Source: Pseudomonas graminis (lineage in GTDB: Bacteria > Pseudomonadota > Gammaproteobacteria > Pseudomonadales > Pseudomonadaceae). Taken from it: a stretch of 64,000 nucleotides of DNA. This document shows, one piece after another, positions 55,306-64,000 of this stretch (positions are counted from its first letter, which is position 1; each line of letters begins with the position of its first letter). A program made the translations under genes and the position numbers. The notes beneath the pieces were generated by a model that saw only the letters and a program-made list of their open reading frames with translations, did no database searches and was not told the DNA's origin. The DNA lies in NCBI RefSeq assembly GCF_013201545.1, contig NZ_CP053746.1:954501-1018500 (forward strand), written 5' to 3'.

Positions 55306-56634
55306 ATGGCCAAGAAGCTTTACATCGAAACCCACGGTTGCCAGATGAACGAGTACGACAGCTCGCGCATGGTCGATCTGCTGGGCGAACATCAAGCACT
55401 GGAAGTCACCGCACGGGCGGAAGACGCTGACGTCATCCTGCTCAACACCTGCTCGATTCGCGAGCGGGCGCAGGACCGGGTGTACTCCCAGCTTGGCCGC
55501 TGGCGCGAATTGAAGCTGGCAAATCCGGAAATGGTCATCGCCGTCGGTGGCTGCGTGGCGAGTCAGGAAGGCGCGGCCATCCGCGATCGCGCGCCGTACG
55601 TCGACGTGGTGTTCGGCCCGCAGACCCTGCACCGTCTGCCGGAAATGATCGACGCCGCGCGCATCACGCGCCTGCCTCAGGTCGACGTCTCGTTCCCGGA
55701 AATCGAAAAATTCGACCACTTGCCCGAGCCCCGTGTCGATGGCCCGAGCGCTTATGTGTCGGTGATGGAAGGCTGCAGCAAGTACTGCACGTTCTGCGTG
55801 GTGCCTTACACCCGTGGCGAAGAAGTCAGCCGGCCGTTCGACGACGTCATCAACGAGGTGCTTCACCTGGCCGAGAACGGCGTGCGTGAAGTGACCCTGC
55901 TGGGCCAGAACGTCAACGGCTACCGTGGCACGACCCACGACGGGCGCCTTGCTGATCTGGCCGAACTGATTCGGGTGGTTGCCGCCATCGACGGCATCGA
56001 CCGCATTCGCTACACCACCTCGCACCCGCTGGAATTCTCCGACAGCCTGATTCAGGCCCACGCGGAAGTACCGGAACTGGTGAAGCATCTGCACTTGCCC
56101 GTGCAATCAGGTTCCGACCGGATTCTCGCGGCCATGAAACGCAATCACACCGTACTCGAGTACAAGTCACGCCTGCGCAAGTTGCGCGCAGCGGTGCCGG
56201 ACATCTGCATCAGCTCCGACTTCATCGTCGGCTTCCCGGGCGAAACCGAGAAGGATCACCTGCAAACTATGAAGCTGGTGGAAGACGTCGGCATGGATTT
56301 CTCCTACTCCTTCGTTTACAGCGCGCGCCCCGGCACACCCGCGGCCGATCTGGCCGACGACACTTCCGAAGAGGTGAAGAAAGAACGCCTCAAGCAGCTG
56401 CAGGACCTGATCAACCGTCAGGGCCTGGACATCAGCCGCAAGATGGCCGGCACTGTGCAGCGCATTCTGGTCACCGATTACTCGAAGAAGGACCCCGGCG
56501 AACTGCAGGGCCGTACCGAGAACAACCGGATCGTGAATTTCCGCTGCGACAACCCCCGGCTGATCGGCCAGTTCACCGACGTTTACATCGACAGCGCCCA
56601 ACCTCACTCACTGCGCGGGTCGTTGTTGCAATAA
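55306..56634 (+). CDS. miaB: tRNA methylthiotransferase MiaB
   Basis: A radical-SAM enzyme (442 residues) that adds the 2-methylthio group to i6A37 of tRNA. Three Cys of the N-terminal cluster lie in [19 protein letters not shown] and AVGGCVASQ; the radical-SAM cluster is [12 protein letters not shown]; a TRAM domain ends the protein. The ATG at 55306 ([11 protein letters not shown]) is the standard start; 55294 is an alternative. Confidence 0.97.
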   Translation: MAKKLYIETHGCQMNEYDSSRMVDLLGEHQALEVTARAEDADVILLNTCSIRERAQDRVYSQLGRWRELKLANPEMVIAVGGCVASQEGAAIRDRAPYVDVVFGPQTLHRLPEMIDAARITRLPQVDVSFPEIEKFDHLPEPRVDGPSAYVSVMEGCSKYCTFCVVPYTRGEEVSRPFDDVINEVLHLAENGVREVTLLGQNVNGYRGTTHDGRLADLAELIRVVAAIDGIDRIRYTTSHPLEFSDSLIQAHAEVPELVKHLHLPVQSGSDRILAAMKRNHTVLEYKSRLRKLRAAVPDICISSDFIVGFPGETEKDHLQTMKLVEDVGMDFSYSFVYSARPGTPAADLADDTSEEVKKERLKQLQDLINRQGLDISRKMAGTVQRILVTDYSKKDPGELQGRTENNRIVNFRCDNPRLIGQFTDVYIDSAQPHSLRGSLLQ

Positions 56635-56897
56635 GCCAAAGCGCCCCAATGTAATCGCCACGCATGATTGTTTGTGCGCAGGCACGGGCACAGAATCAGG
56701 TGCCGGACAGCAGCCATACGTCGGCTGCACCGGCGCGCGATTCAGTTCGCAAGGCCGGCAGGCTGTCTGTTAGAGGGCACCCTGCCGGGCGTCTGCGCAC
56801 CTCATTTATCCATTAGTGAGTGAACCCTTCCGGACACTGCCTGCAGGGGTTATCCTTCACGTCACTTCACATTGCCGTCGGGCGGCCCAAAACCACT
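56635..56897. other. Gap between miaB and the phoH-like gene
   Basis: 263 bp with no gene. A GTG at 56820 would extend the phoH-like frame, but the segment 56820-56897 does not resemble the family. Contains the likely promoter of the phoH-ybeY-corC-lnt run. Confidence 0.4.
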
Positions 56898-57914
56898 TTG
56901 AACGCACCTATCGAACCACATCGCTTCAGCCTCGAACCTATCGAGGCTCACCGCTTCGCCAATCTGTGCGGGCAATTCGACGAGCACCTGCGCTTGATCG
57001 AACAGCGCCTGAACATCGAGATCCGCAATCGCGGAGCCCAGTTCGAGATGATCGGCGAGCGCAAACAAACCACCTCGGCAGAAAACCTGCTGCGCCGGCT
57101 GTATCGGGAAACGAAAGCGACCGAACTGTCCCCGGACATGGTTCATCTGTTCCTGCAGGAGTCCGGCGTCGAAGAGCTGGACAACCACCCTGCTGCCGAA
57201 GTCGGCGTCGCTCTGCGTACCAAGAAAGGCATGATTCGCCCGCGTGGCTTGAATCAGCAGCGGTACGTGAAGGAAATCCTCGCCAACGACATCAACTTTG
57301 GCATCGGCCCGGCCGGTACCGGCAAAACCTATCTGGCGGTGGCCGCTGCGGTGGATGCGCTTGAGCGCGAGACCATCCGCCGCATCCTGCTGGTGCGTCC
57401 TGCCGTAGAAGCGGGCGAAAAGCTCGGCTTCCTGCCCGGCGACCTGTCCCAGAAAATCGACCCGTACCTGCGCCCGCTGTATGACGCGCTGTACGAAATG
57501 CTCGGCTTCGAATACGTCGCCAAGCTGATCGAGAAGCAGGTGATCGAAGTCGCGCCGCTGGCTTACATGCGAGGTCGCACTCTTAATAACAGCTTCATCA
57601 TTCTCGACGAGAGTCAGAACACCACCGTCGAGCAGATGAAAATGTTCCTGACCCGTATCGGCTTCGGTTCCACGGCCGTGATCACCGGTGACGTCACCCA
57701 GATCGACTTGCCCAAGGGCACGAAATCTGGGCTGAACCACGTCATCGACGTGCTCAAGGACGTGCCGGGCATCAGCTTCACCCACTTCAAGCCCAAGGAC
57801 GTCGTGCGCCATCCGCTGGTGCAGCGCATCGTCGAAGCGTACGAGCGCTACGAAGAACGCAACGACAACCCGGCCGTTCCCCAGGGTTCACGGGACACTC
57901 GCCGCGATGCTTGA
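56898..57914 (+). CDS. ybeZ: PhoH-family ATPase YbeZ
   Basis: A 338-residue P-loop ATPase. Walker [14 protein letters not shown] lies at about residue 137 and Walker B in [11 protein letters not shown]. YbeZ works with YbeY in ribosome-related RNA handling, and ybeY overlaps its 3' end by 8 bp. The start is a TTG at 56898 (read as Met, then NAPIEPHRF), which gives the family N terminus; a GTG at 56820 is less likely. Confidence 0.93.
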   Translation: MNAPIEPHRFSLEPIEAHRFANLCGQFDEHLRLIEQRLNIEIRNRGAQFEMIGERKQTTSAENLLRRLYRETKATELSPDMVHLFLQESGVEELDNHPAAEVGVALRTKKGMIRPRGLNQQRYVKEILANDINFGIGPAGTGKTYLAVAAAVDALERETIRRILLVRPAVEAGEKLGFLPGDLSQKIDPYLRPLYDALYEMLGFEYVAKLIEKQVIEVAPLAYMRGRTLNNSFIILDESQNTTVEQMKMFLTRIGFGSTAVITGDVTQIDLPKGTKSGLNHVIDVLKDVPGISFTHFKPKDVVRHPLVQRIVEAYERYEERNDNPAVPQGSRDTRRDA

Positions 57915-58422
57915 GCTGGATCTGCAACTTGCGAGCGCGGCCAGCGCCCCAAGCGAAGCCCAGTTCCGCCTCTGGTGTGAAATGGGCCTGCGCCAGCGTT
58001 CGGCTGATTCGGAACTGACCATTCGCCTTGTCGACGAAACCGAAGGCCGGGAGCTGAACAACACGTGGCGGCACAAGGATTACGCCACCAACGTGCTGTC
58101 GTTTCCTGCCGACGTCCCCGACGAGATGCTGGACATCCCGCTGTTGGGCGATCTGGTCATTTGCGTGCCTGTCGTCACCCGTGAAGCCGCTGAACAAGGC
58201 AAGTCACCGGACGCCCATTGGGCGCATCTGGTGATTCATGGCTGTCTGCATCTGTTGGGCTACGATCACATCGATGATGACGAAGCCGAAGAGATGGAAG
58301 CGCTGGAACGGGAGTTGCTTGCAAAGCTTGGCTATCCGGATCCTTACGCCGACGACGAAACCGTCAACACCCCGCATTCCGACACACCCCATTTAGAAAC
58401 ATCAGCCAAGGACCACGAGTAA
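57907..58422 (+). CDS. ybeY: Endoribonuclease YbeY
   Basis: A 171-residue metal-dependent endoRNase that matures 16S rRNA and takes part in 70S quality control. The metal site H-x3-H-x5-H is complete in [15 protein letters not shown]. It overlaps ybeZ and is followed 5 bp later by corC. Confidence 0.96.
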   Translation: MLELDLQLASAASAPSEAQFRLWCEMGLRQRSADSELTIRLVDETEGRELNNTWRHKDYATNVLSFPADVPDEMLDIPLLGDLVICVPVVTREAAEQGKSPDAHWAHLVIHGCLHLLGYDHIDDDEAEEMEALERELLAKLGYPDPYADDETVNTPHSDTPHLETSAKDHE

Positions 58423-58427
58423 GGGCT

Positions 58428-59270
58428 ATGAGCGAAGACCGATCGAGCAACGGGCAAAAGTCATGGTTGGGCAAACTGACCCAGGCATTTGCCCATGAGC
58501 CGAAAAACCGCCAGGAGCTGCTGGAGCTGCTGCGCGAAGCCCATCAGAACAAGCTGCTGGACAGTGAAGCGCTGGCCATCGTCGAAGGTGCCATCCAAGT
58601 CGCCGACCTGCAGGTCCGCGACATCATGGTGCCGCGTTCGCAGATGATCAGCATCAAAGCCAGCCAGACCCCACGCGAGTTTCTGCCAGCCGTGATCGAC
58701 TCGGCGCACTCGCGTTACCCGGTCATCGGCGAAAGCCACGATGACGTGCTGGGCGTATTGCTCGCCAAGGACCTGCTGCCGCTGATTCTCAAGGAAGACG
58801 GTGGCAGCGGCGACGTGAAAAGCCTGCTGCGCCCGGCGACATTCGTCCCTGAATCCAAGCGCCTGAACGTGCTGTTGCGGGAATTCCGCGCCAACCACAA
58901 TCACATGGCCATCGTCATCGACGAATACGGCGGCGTGGCGGGTCTGGTGACCATCGAAGACGTGCTTGAGCAAATCGTCGGCGACATCGAAGACGAGCAC
59001 GATGTCGAGGAAGACAGCTACATCAAGCCGCTGCCCAGTGGCGACTTCCTGGTCAAGGCGCTGACCCCGATCGAGAGCTTCAACGAGTTCTTCGACAGCG
59101 GGTTCTCCGATGACGAATTCGACACCGTGGGCGGTCTGGTGATGAACGCGTTCGGGCACCTGCCCAAGCGTAATGAAATCACCGAAATCGGCGCGTACCG
59201 TTTCCGCATTCTGAATGCCGACAGCCGTCGTATTCACTTGCTGCGCCTGAGCCCGATCAACCGCACGTAA
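58428..59270 (+). CDS. corC: CorC/HlyC-family CBS-domain protein
   Basis: A 280-residue protein with two CBS domains (about 65-195; VRDIMVPRSQMISI and HNHMAIVIDEYGGVAGLVTI) and a CorC-HlyC domain at the C terminus (about 205-280). It has no membrane region. The name comes from a link to magnesium and cobalt efflux; its exact role in Pseudomonas is unproven. Between ybeY and lnt in one operon. Confidence 0.93.
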   Translation: MSEDRSSNGQKSWLGKLTQAFAHEPKNRQELLELLREAHQNKLLDSEALAIVEGAIQVADLQVRDIMVPRSQMISIKASQTPREFLPAVIDSAHSRYPVIGESHDDVLGVLLAKDLLPLILKEDGGSGDVKSLLRPATFVPESKRLNVLLREFRANHNHMAIVIDEYGGVAGLVTIEDVLEQIVGDIEDEHDVEEDSYIKPLPSGDFLVKALTPIESFNEFFDSGFSDDEFDTVGGLVMNAFGHLPKRNEITEIGAYRFRILNADSRRIHLLRLSPINRT

Positions 59271-59296
59271 CGCCCTACCCGCTTTAAGGAATGTAA

Positions 59297-60817
59297 ATGC
59301 GCTGGATCACCCGCCCCGGCTGGCCCGGTAACCTGCTGGCCATGGTGGCCGGCGCGTTGATTACCCTGGCCCTGGCACCGTTCGATATCTGGCCGCTGGC
59401 GATTGTCGCGCTGCTGGTTTTCTATCTCGGCCTGCGAGACCTCACACCGCGTCAGGCCCTCTGGCGCGGCTGGTCCTACGGGTTTGGCCTGTTCGGCGGC
59501 GGCACCAGCTGGATTTACGTCAGCATCCACACCTACGGAGAGGCGCCGGTCTGGCTTGCCGTGTTCCTGATGGTGCTGTTCTGCGCCTCGGTGGCATTCT
59601 TCTTCGCCCTGCCAGCCTGGATCTGGGCTCGCTGGATCCGCCGCAACGAAGCCCCGCTGGCCGATTCACTGGCCTTCGCGGCGCTGTGGTTCGGCCAGGA
59701 AATGTTTCGCGGCTGGTTCCTCACCGGTTTCCCCTGGCTCTATTCCGGCTACAGCCAATTGGACGGCCCCCTCAAAGGCCTCGCGCCAGTGGGCGGCATG
59801 TGGCTGATCTCCTTCGTGCTCGCGCTGAGCGCCGCTTTGCTGTGCAACTTGCCCCGCTTGCGGACACGCGCGCCGAAGCTGGCGGCTGGCATCGTGTTGC
59901 TGCTGGCGCCGTGGGTTGCCGGGCTGGCGCTGAAAAATCACGCCTGGACCGAGCCTTCCGGTCAGCCACTGACCGTCGCGGCCATGCAGGGCAACGTCGA
60001 GCAGAGCATGAAGTGGGACCCGGCGGCACTGAACGCGCAACTCGCCCTGTACCGCGACATGACGTTCACCTCGAAAAAAGCCGACCTGATCATCTGGCCG
60101 GAAACAGCGGTGCCTGTTCTCAAGGAATCGGTCGAAGGTTACCTGTCGGTGATGGGCAAGTTTGCGGCCGACCGGGATTCGGCGCTGATCACCGGCGTGC
60201 CGCTGCGTGAGAAAGGCACCCATGGGGAATACCGTTACTACAACGCCATTACCGTCACCGGCGAAGGCGATGGCACTTACCTGAAACAGAAGCTGGTGCC
60301 GTTTGGTGAGTACGTGCCGCTGCAGGACCTGTTGCGCGGGCTGATCGGGTTTTTCAACCTGCCGATGTCCGACTTTGCCCGCGGGCCGTCCGGGCAAGCG
60401 CTGTTACAGGCGAAGGGTTATGAAATCGCGCCGTTCATTTGTTATGAGGTGGTGTATCCAGAGTTCGCCGCAGGACTGGCGGCGCAAAGCGATCTGCTGC
60501 TGACGGTCAGTAACGATACCTGGTTCGGCACCTCCATCGGCCCGCTGCAGCATTTGCAGATGGCGCAGATGCGCGCACTGGAAGCCGGCCGCTGGATGAT
60601 CCGCGCCACCAACAACGGCGTCAGCGCGCTGATCGACCCGTTTGGCAAAATCACCACCACCGTGCCGCAGTTCGAGCGCGCCGTGATGTACGGCGAAGTC
60701 ACCCCGATGCAAAACCTCACGCCGTACCTGCACTGGCGCTCATGGCCGCTGATCGTGTTGTCGCTGCTGCTGATCGGCTGGGCATTCTTTGCCGGCAGGA
60801 TGGCGAAGGCGGTCTGA
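59297..60817 (+). CDS. lnt: Apolipoprotein N-acyltransferase Lnt
   Basis: A 506-residue inner-membrane enzyme that adds the third acyl chain to lipoproteins. Several membrane helices precede a periplasmic nitrilase domain whose triad appears in IWPETAVP (Glu), KQKLVPFGEYVP (Lys) and FICYEVVYPE (Cys). A final helix ends the protein. AAGGA precedes the ATG. It is the last gene of the miaB-side run. Confidence 0.97.
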   Translation: MRWITRPGWPGNLLAMVAGALITLALAPFDIWPLAIVALLVFYLGLRDLTPRQALWRGWSYGFGLFGGGTSWIYVSIHTYGEAPVWLAVFLMVLFCASVAFFFALPAWIWARWIRRNEAPLADSLAFAALWFGQEMFRGWFLTGFPWLYSGYSQLDGPLKGLAPVGGMWLISFVLALSAALLCNLPRLRTRAPKLAAGIVLLLAPWVAGLALKNHAWTEPSGQPLTVAAMQGNVEQSMKWDPAALNAQLALYRDMTFTSKKADLIIWPETAVPVLKESVEGYLSVMGKFAADRDSALITGVPLREKGTHGEYRYYNAITVTGEGDGTYLKQKLVPFGEYVPLQDLLRGLIGFFNLPMSDFARGPSGQALLQAKGYEIAPFICYEVVYPEFAAGLAAQSDLLLTVSNDTWFGTSIGPLQHLQMAQMRALEAGRWMIRATNNGVSALIDPFGKITTTVPQFERAVMYGEVTPMQNLTPYLHWRSWPLIVLSLLLIGWAFFAGRMAKAV

Positions 60818-60887
60818 GCCAGTTGCTGGCTCTCTGCAATAGAGGTCACGGCGTCCTGACACAGCGCCGTCGTGCAGCGAACGCAAC

Positions 60888-60985
60888 CCTGTGGGAGTGA
60901 GCTTGCTCACGAAGACGGCACATCAGCCGCCGAAGATCTAGCGGCTGCCCCGGCCTCTTCGCGAGCAAGCTCGCTCCCACATGGA
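60888..60985. repeat. Inverted REP pair of the second family
   Basis: TGTGGGAGTGAGCTTGCTCA at the left and CGAGCAAGCTCGCTCCCACA at the right form a near-perfect inverted pair of about 25 bp each around a 50-bp middle. The same family occurs at 31431-31546. Confidence 0.88.
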
Positions 60986-61035
60986 CAGTGCCTACCGCAC
61001 CACCGTGGTTCCTCCACGACGCCAAGGCAATTCTG

Positions 61036-61797
61036 TCACCGGTAAAACAACCGATACCCCACCAACCCCGCCGCTTCGTTGAGCAATTGCCCGTTCTGCC
61101 ACACTGCCCTCGCCTCCGGGGTCCAGCCTCCGAACGGGCGGGCATTGTCCACGCTGAGGAATCCCACAGGCGCCGGGACCACGGTGAATCCGGCCTTCTC
61201 GAAACTCCAGACCGAACGCGGCATGTGCCACGCCTGGGTGACCACGACCACGCGCTTGATGCCCTGGGGCAACAAGATCGCGGCGGTCATGTTGGCGTTT
61301 TCCCATGTTGTGCGGCTTTCCCCTTCCTGCCAACGGACATTCACCCCAAAGTCGTCGCGCAGGGAATCGGCCATGATCGCCGCTTCGCTCGGCGGCTGAC
61401 CGTAATGCAGCCCGCCGGTGGTGAGGATCGGCAAACCGGACGCCTTCGACAGACGCGCGGCGTATCGCATGCGCTCCAGCGCAACGCCCGTCGGGATGTC
61501 AGTGCCCCAGCTCGGGTCGTTGCGCTCACGGCCTGACCCTAGAATCACGATCGCGTCCGCACGCTGCGCCAGCGTTGCCCACTCGCTCTGCGGCAGCGGC
61601 GGAATGCGCTCGATACCCTTCGCCGACCACTCCACCACAATGGGCAGACTCATTGCGGTCATGCCGCCAACGCCGATGACGAACAGCACCCGCGCCAACA
61701 CTGGCCGGCGATTTCTCAACCACCAGGCAAGCACCAACAACAGCAGGAAAAGGCCCGGAGGCAGTAGCAGGTTTTTGATGAAATAACGAAAGGGCAT
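61036..61797 (-). CDS. YdcF/ElyC-like membrane protein (DUF218)
   Basis: A 253-residue protein with two N-terminal helices and a DUF218 domain from about residue 75. IVILGSGRERND, LSKASGLPILTTGGLHYG and VVVVTQAWHMPRSVWSFEKA are the blocks. Some relatives (ElyC, SanA) affect envelope integrity. The ATG at 61797 directly follows a perfect hairpin that includes its GGAG sequence; a TTG at 61833 is the upstream alternative. Confidence 0.85.
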   Translation of the reverse strand: MPFRYFIKNLLLPPGLFLLLLVLAWWLRNRRPVLARVLFVIGVGGMTAMSLPIVVEWSAKGIERIPPLPQSEWATLAQRADAIVILGSGRERNDPSWGTDIPTGVALERMRYAARLSKASGLPILTTGGLHYGQPPSEAAIMADSLRDDFGVNVRWQEGESRTTWENANMTAAILLPQGIKRVVVVTQAWHMPRSVWSFEKAGFTVVPAPVGFLSVDNARPFGGWTPEARAVWQNGQLLNEAAGLVGYRLFYR

Positions 61798-61819
61798 CGG
61801 GCATCTCCAAAGATGCCCG
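61798..61819 (-). promoter_or_regulatory. Hairpin over the ribosome site of the ydcF-like gene
   Basis: CGGGCATCT and AGATGCCCG form a perfect 9-bp stem with a 4-nt loop, ending right before the start codon. The only Shine-Dalgarno-like bases (GGAG, on the minus strand) lie in its loop and stem. Confidence 0.5.
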
Positions 61820-61882
61820 AAGCCTAGAAGCAATGACGCTAAGCAGCAATGCTCGATTGGCCGGGGTCAGCCCCCGCAGAAG

Positions 61883-62254
61883 TTAACGCTTGAAATGTTT
61901 GGTGGAACTGTAGCGACTCAACTTTGCCGACACTTTGGCTCGGCGCTGATCCTTGAGCCAGATGACATTGGCGTGAGGATGGGGCGCTCGCATCGGCTCG
62001 GAAGGCTCCCGTGAGGTGCTGGAACGTGCCCTCGTGACGATCGGAAAATCTTCTTTGAGAGCGACTTCGGTTCTGCCCAGATAAGCCTCGATCAACTGAA
62101 ACTCGGCGTGACTCAAGCCACGCAACTCAAGCTCGGCGGGGGATTCGTTCCGAAGCCGCACCGCTGTTTTTGCCGTGTCCAGAGCCAGGCCCAGACGATC
62201 GATCAAACGGTCATACACATCAGGTTGCTCTACTTCATGCTGCAGCTCTGCCAT
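61883..62254 (-). CDS. Hypothetical protein
   Basis: A 123-residue basic protein with no signal peptide or membrane segment. The first 75 residues are helical (YDRLIDRLGLALDTAKTAVR); the end is Lys/Arg-rich. I do not recognise the family. GAGGT lies in front of the ATG at 62254. Confidence 0.6.
   Translation of the reverse strand: MAELQHEVEQPDVYDRLIDRLGLALDTAKTAVRLRNESPAELELRGLSHAEFQLIEAYLGRTEVALKEDFPIVTRARSSTSREPSEPMRAPHPHANVIWLKDQRRAKVSAKLSRYSSTKHFKR

Positions 62255-64000
<1,746 letters not shown>

Overview
The window is chromosomal DNA from a Pseudomonas, most likely of the fluorescens/syringae lineage. The evidence is the LapD/LapG pair, the conserved gene runs thiD-thiE-hemL and miaB-phoH-ybeY-corC-lnt-leuS, high-GC codon use, and arrays of short palindromic REP sequences between genes. 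No tRNA, rRNA, CRISPR array, prophage or intact insertion sequence was seen.

Layout. (1) 1-6130, minus strand: a type I secretion system of the AprD/AprE/AprF kind, followed by lapG and the 5' part of lapD, the c-di-GMP-controlled switch for surface adhesins. (2) 6358-26980: a surface-polysaccharide locus. It has rmlC near one end and rmlBDA at the other for dTDP-L-rhamnose. It also has a Wzm/Wzt exporter with a C-terminal glycan-recognition domain on Wzt, five glycosyltransferases, an acyltransferase, a lone APS kinase (CysC), and a sulfotransferase-like protein with a 28-residue-repeat coiled-coil tail. A GtrB-like transferase, a small flippase-like protein and a polytopic membrane protein complete it. 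Several stretches here are decayed: an AlgX/AlgJ-like remnant at 10689-11079 and gene-free DNA at 11842-12804 and 19891-20380. (3) 27177-35998: housekeeping and hypothetical genes (rhlE, an EamA exporter, a DnaQ-like exonuclease, a NYN-domain protein, DUF2076, yciC, an EEP-family hydrolase, a diguanylate cyclase). (4) 36058-37358: an orphan curlin-repeat gene with a possible leader ORF. (5) 37658-52735: hrpB, a lipoprotein, fieF, a Gln-rich DUF6515 protein, an Lrp regulator, rluE, amn, aidB, a 7TM histidine kinase, thiD and thiE. (6) 52793-64000: core genes hemL to leuS (partial).

How the genes work together. The rml genes make dTDP-rhamnose. The glycosyltransferases build a polymer on a lipid carrier, and Wzm/Wzt exports it. 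CysC can make PAPS for the sulfotransferase. In ABC-exported O antigens with a Wzt C-terminal domain, a non-reducing-end cap made by a coiled-coil 'ruler' protein (WbdD type) ends the chain and licenses export. I therefore propose, as inference only, that the coiled-coil sulfotransferase here makes a sulfate cap that plays this role. It is the most interesting idea in the window.

Three families of signal come from non-coding DNA. One REP family forms three arrays with periods near 109-112 bp (29600-30085, 41696-42396, 50966-51262). A second REP family occurs as single inverted pairs (31431-31546, 60888-60985). A strong minus-strand terminator at 43722-43748 has no annotated gene to end and lies downstream of an Lrp-like palindrome.
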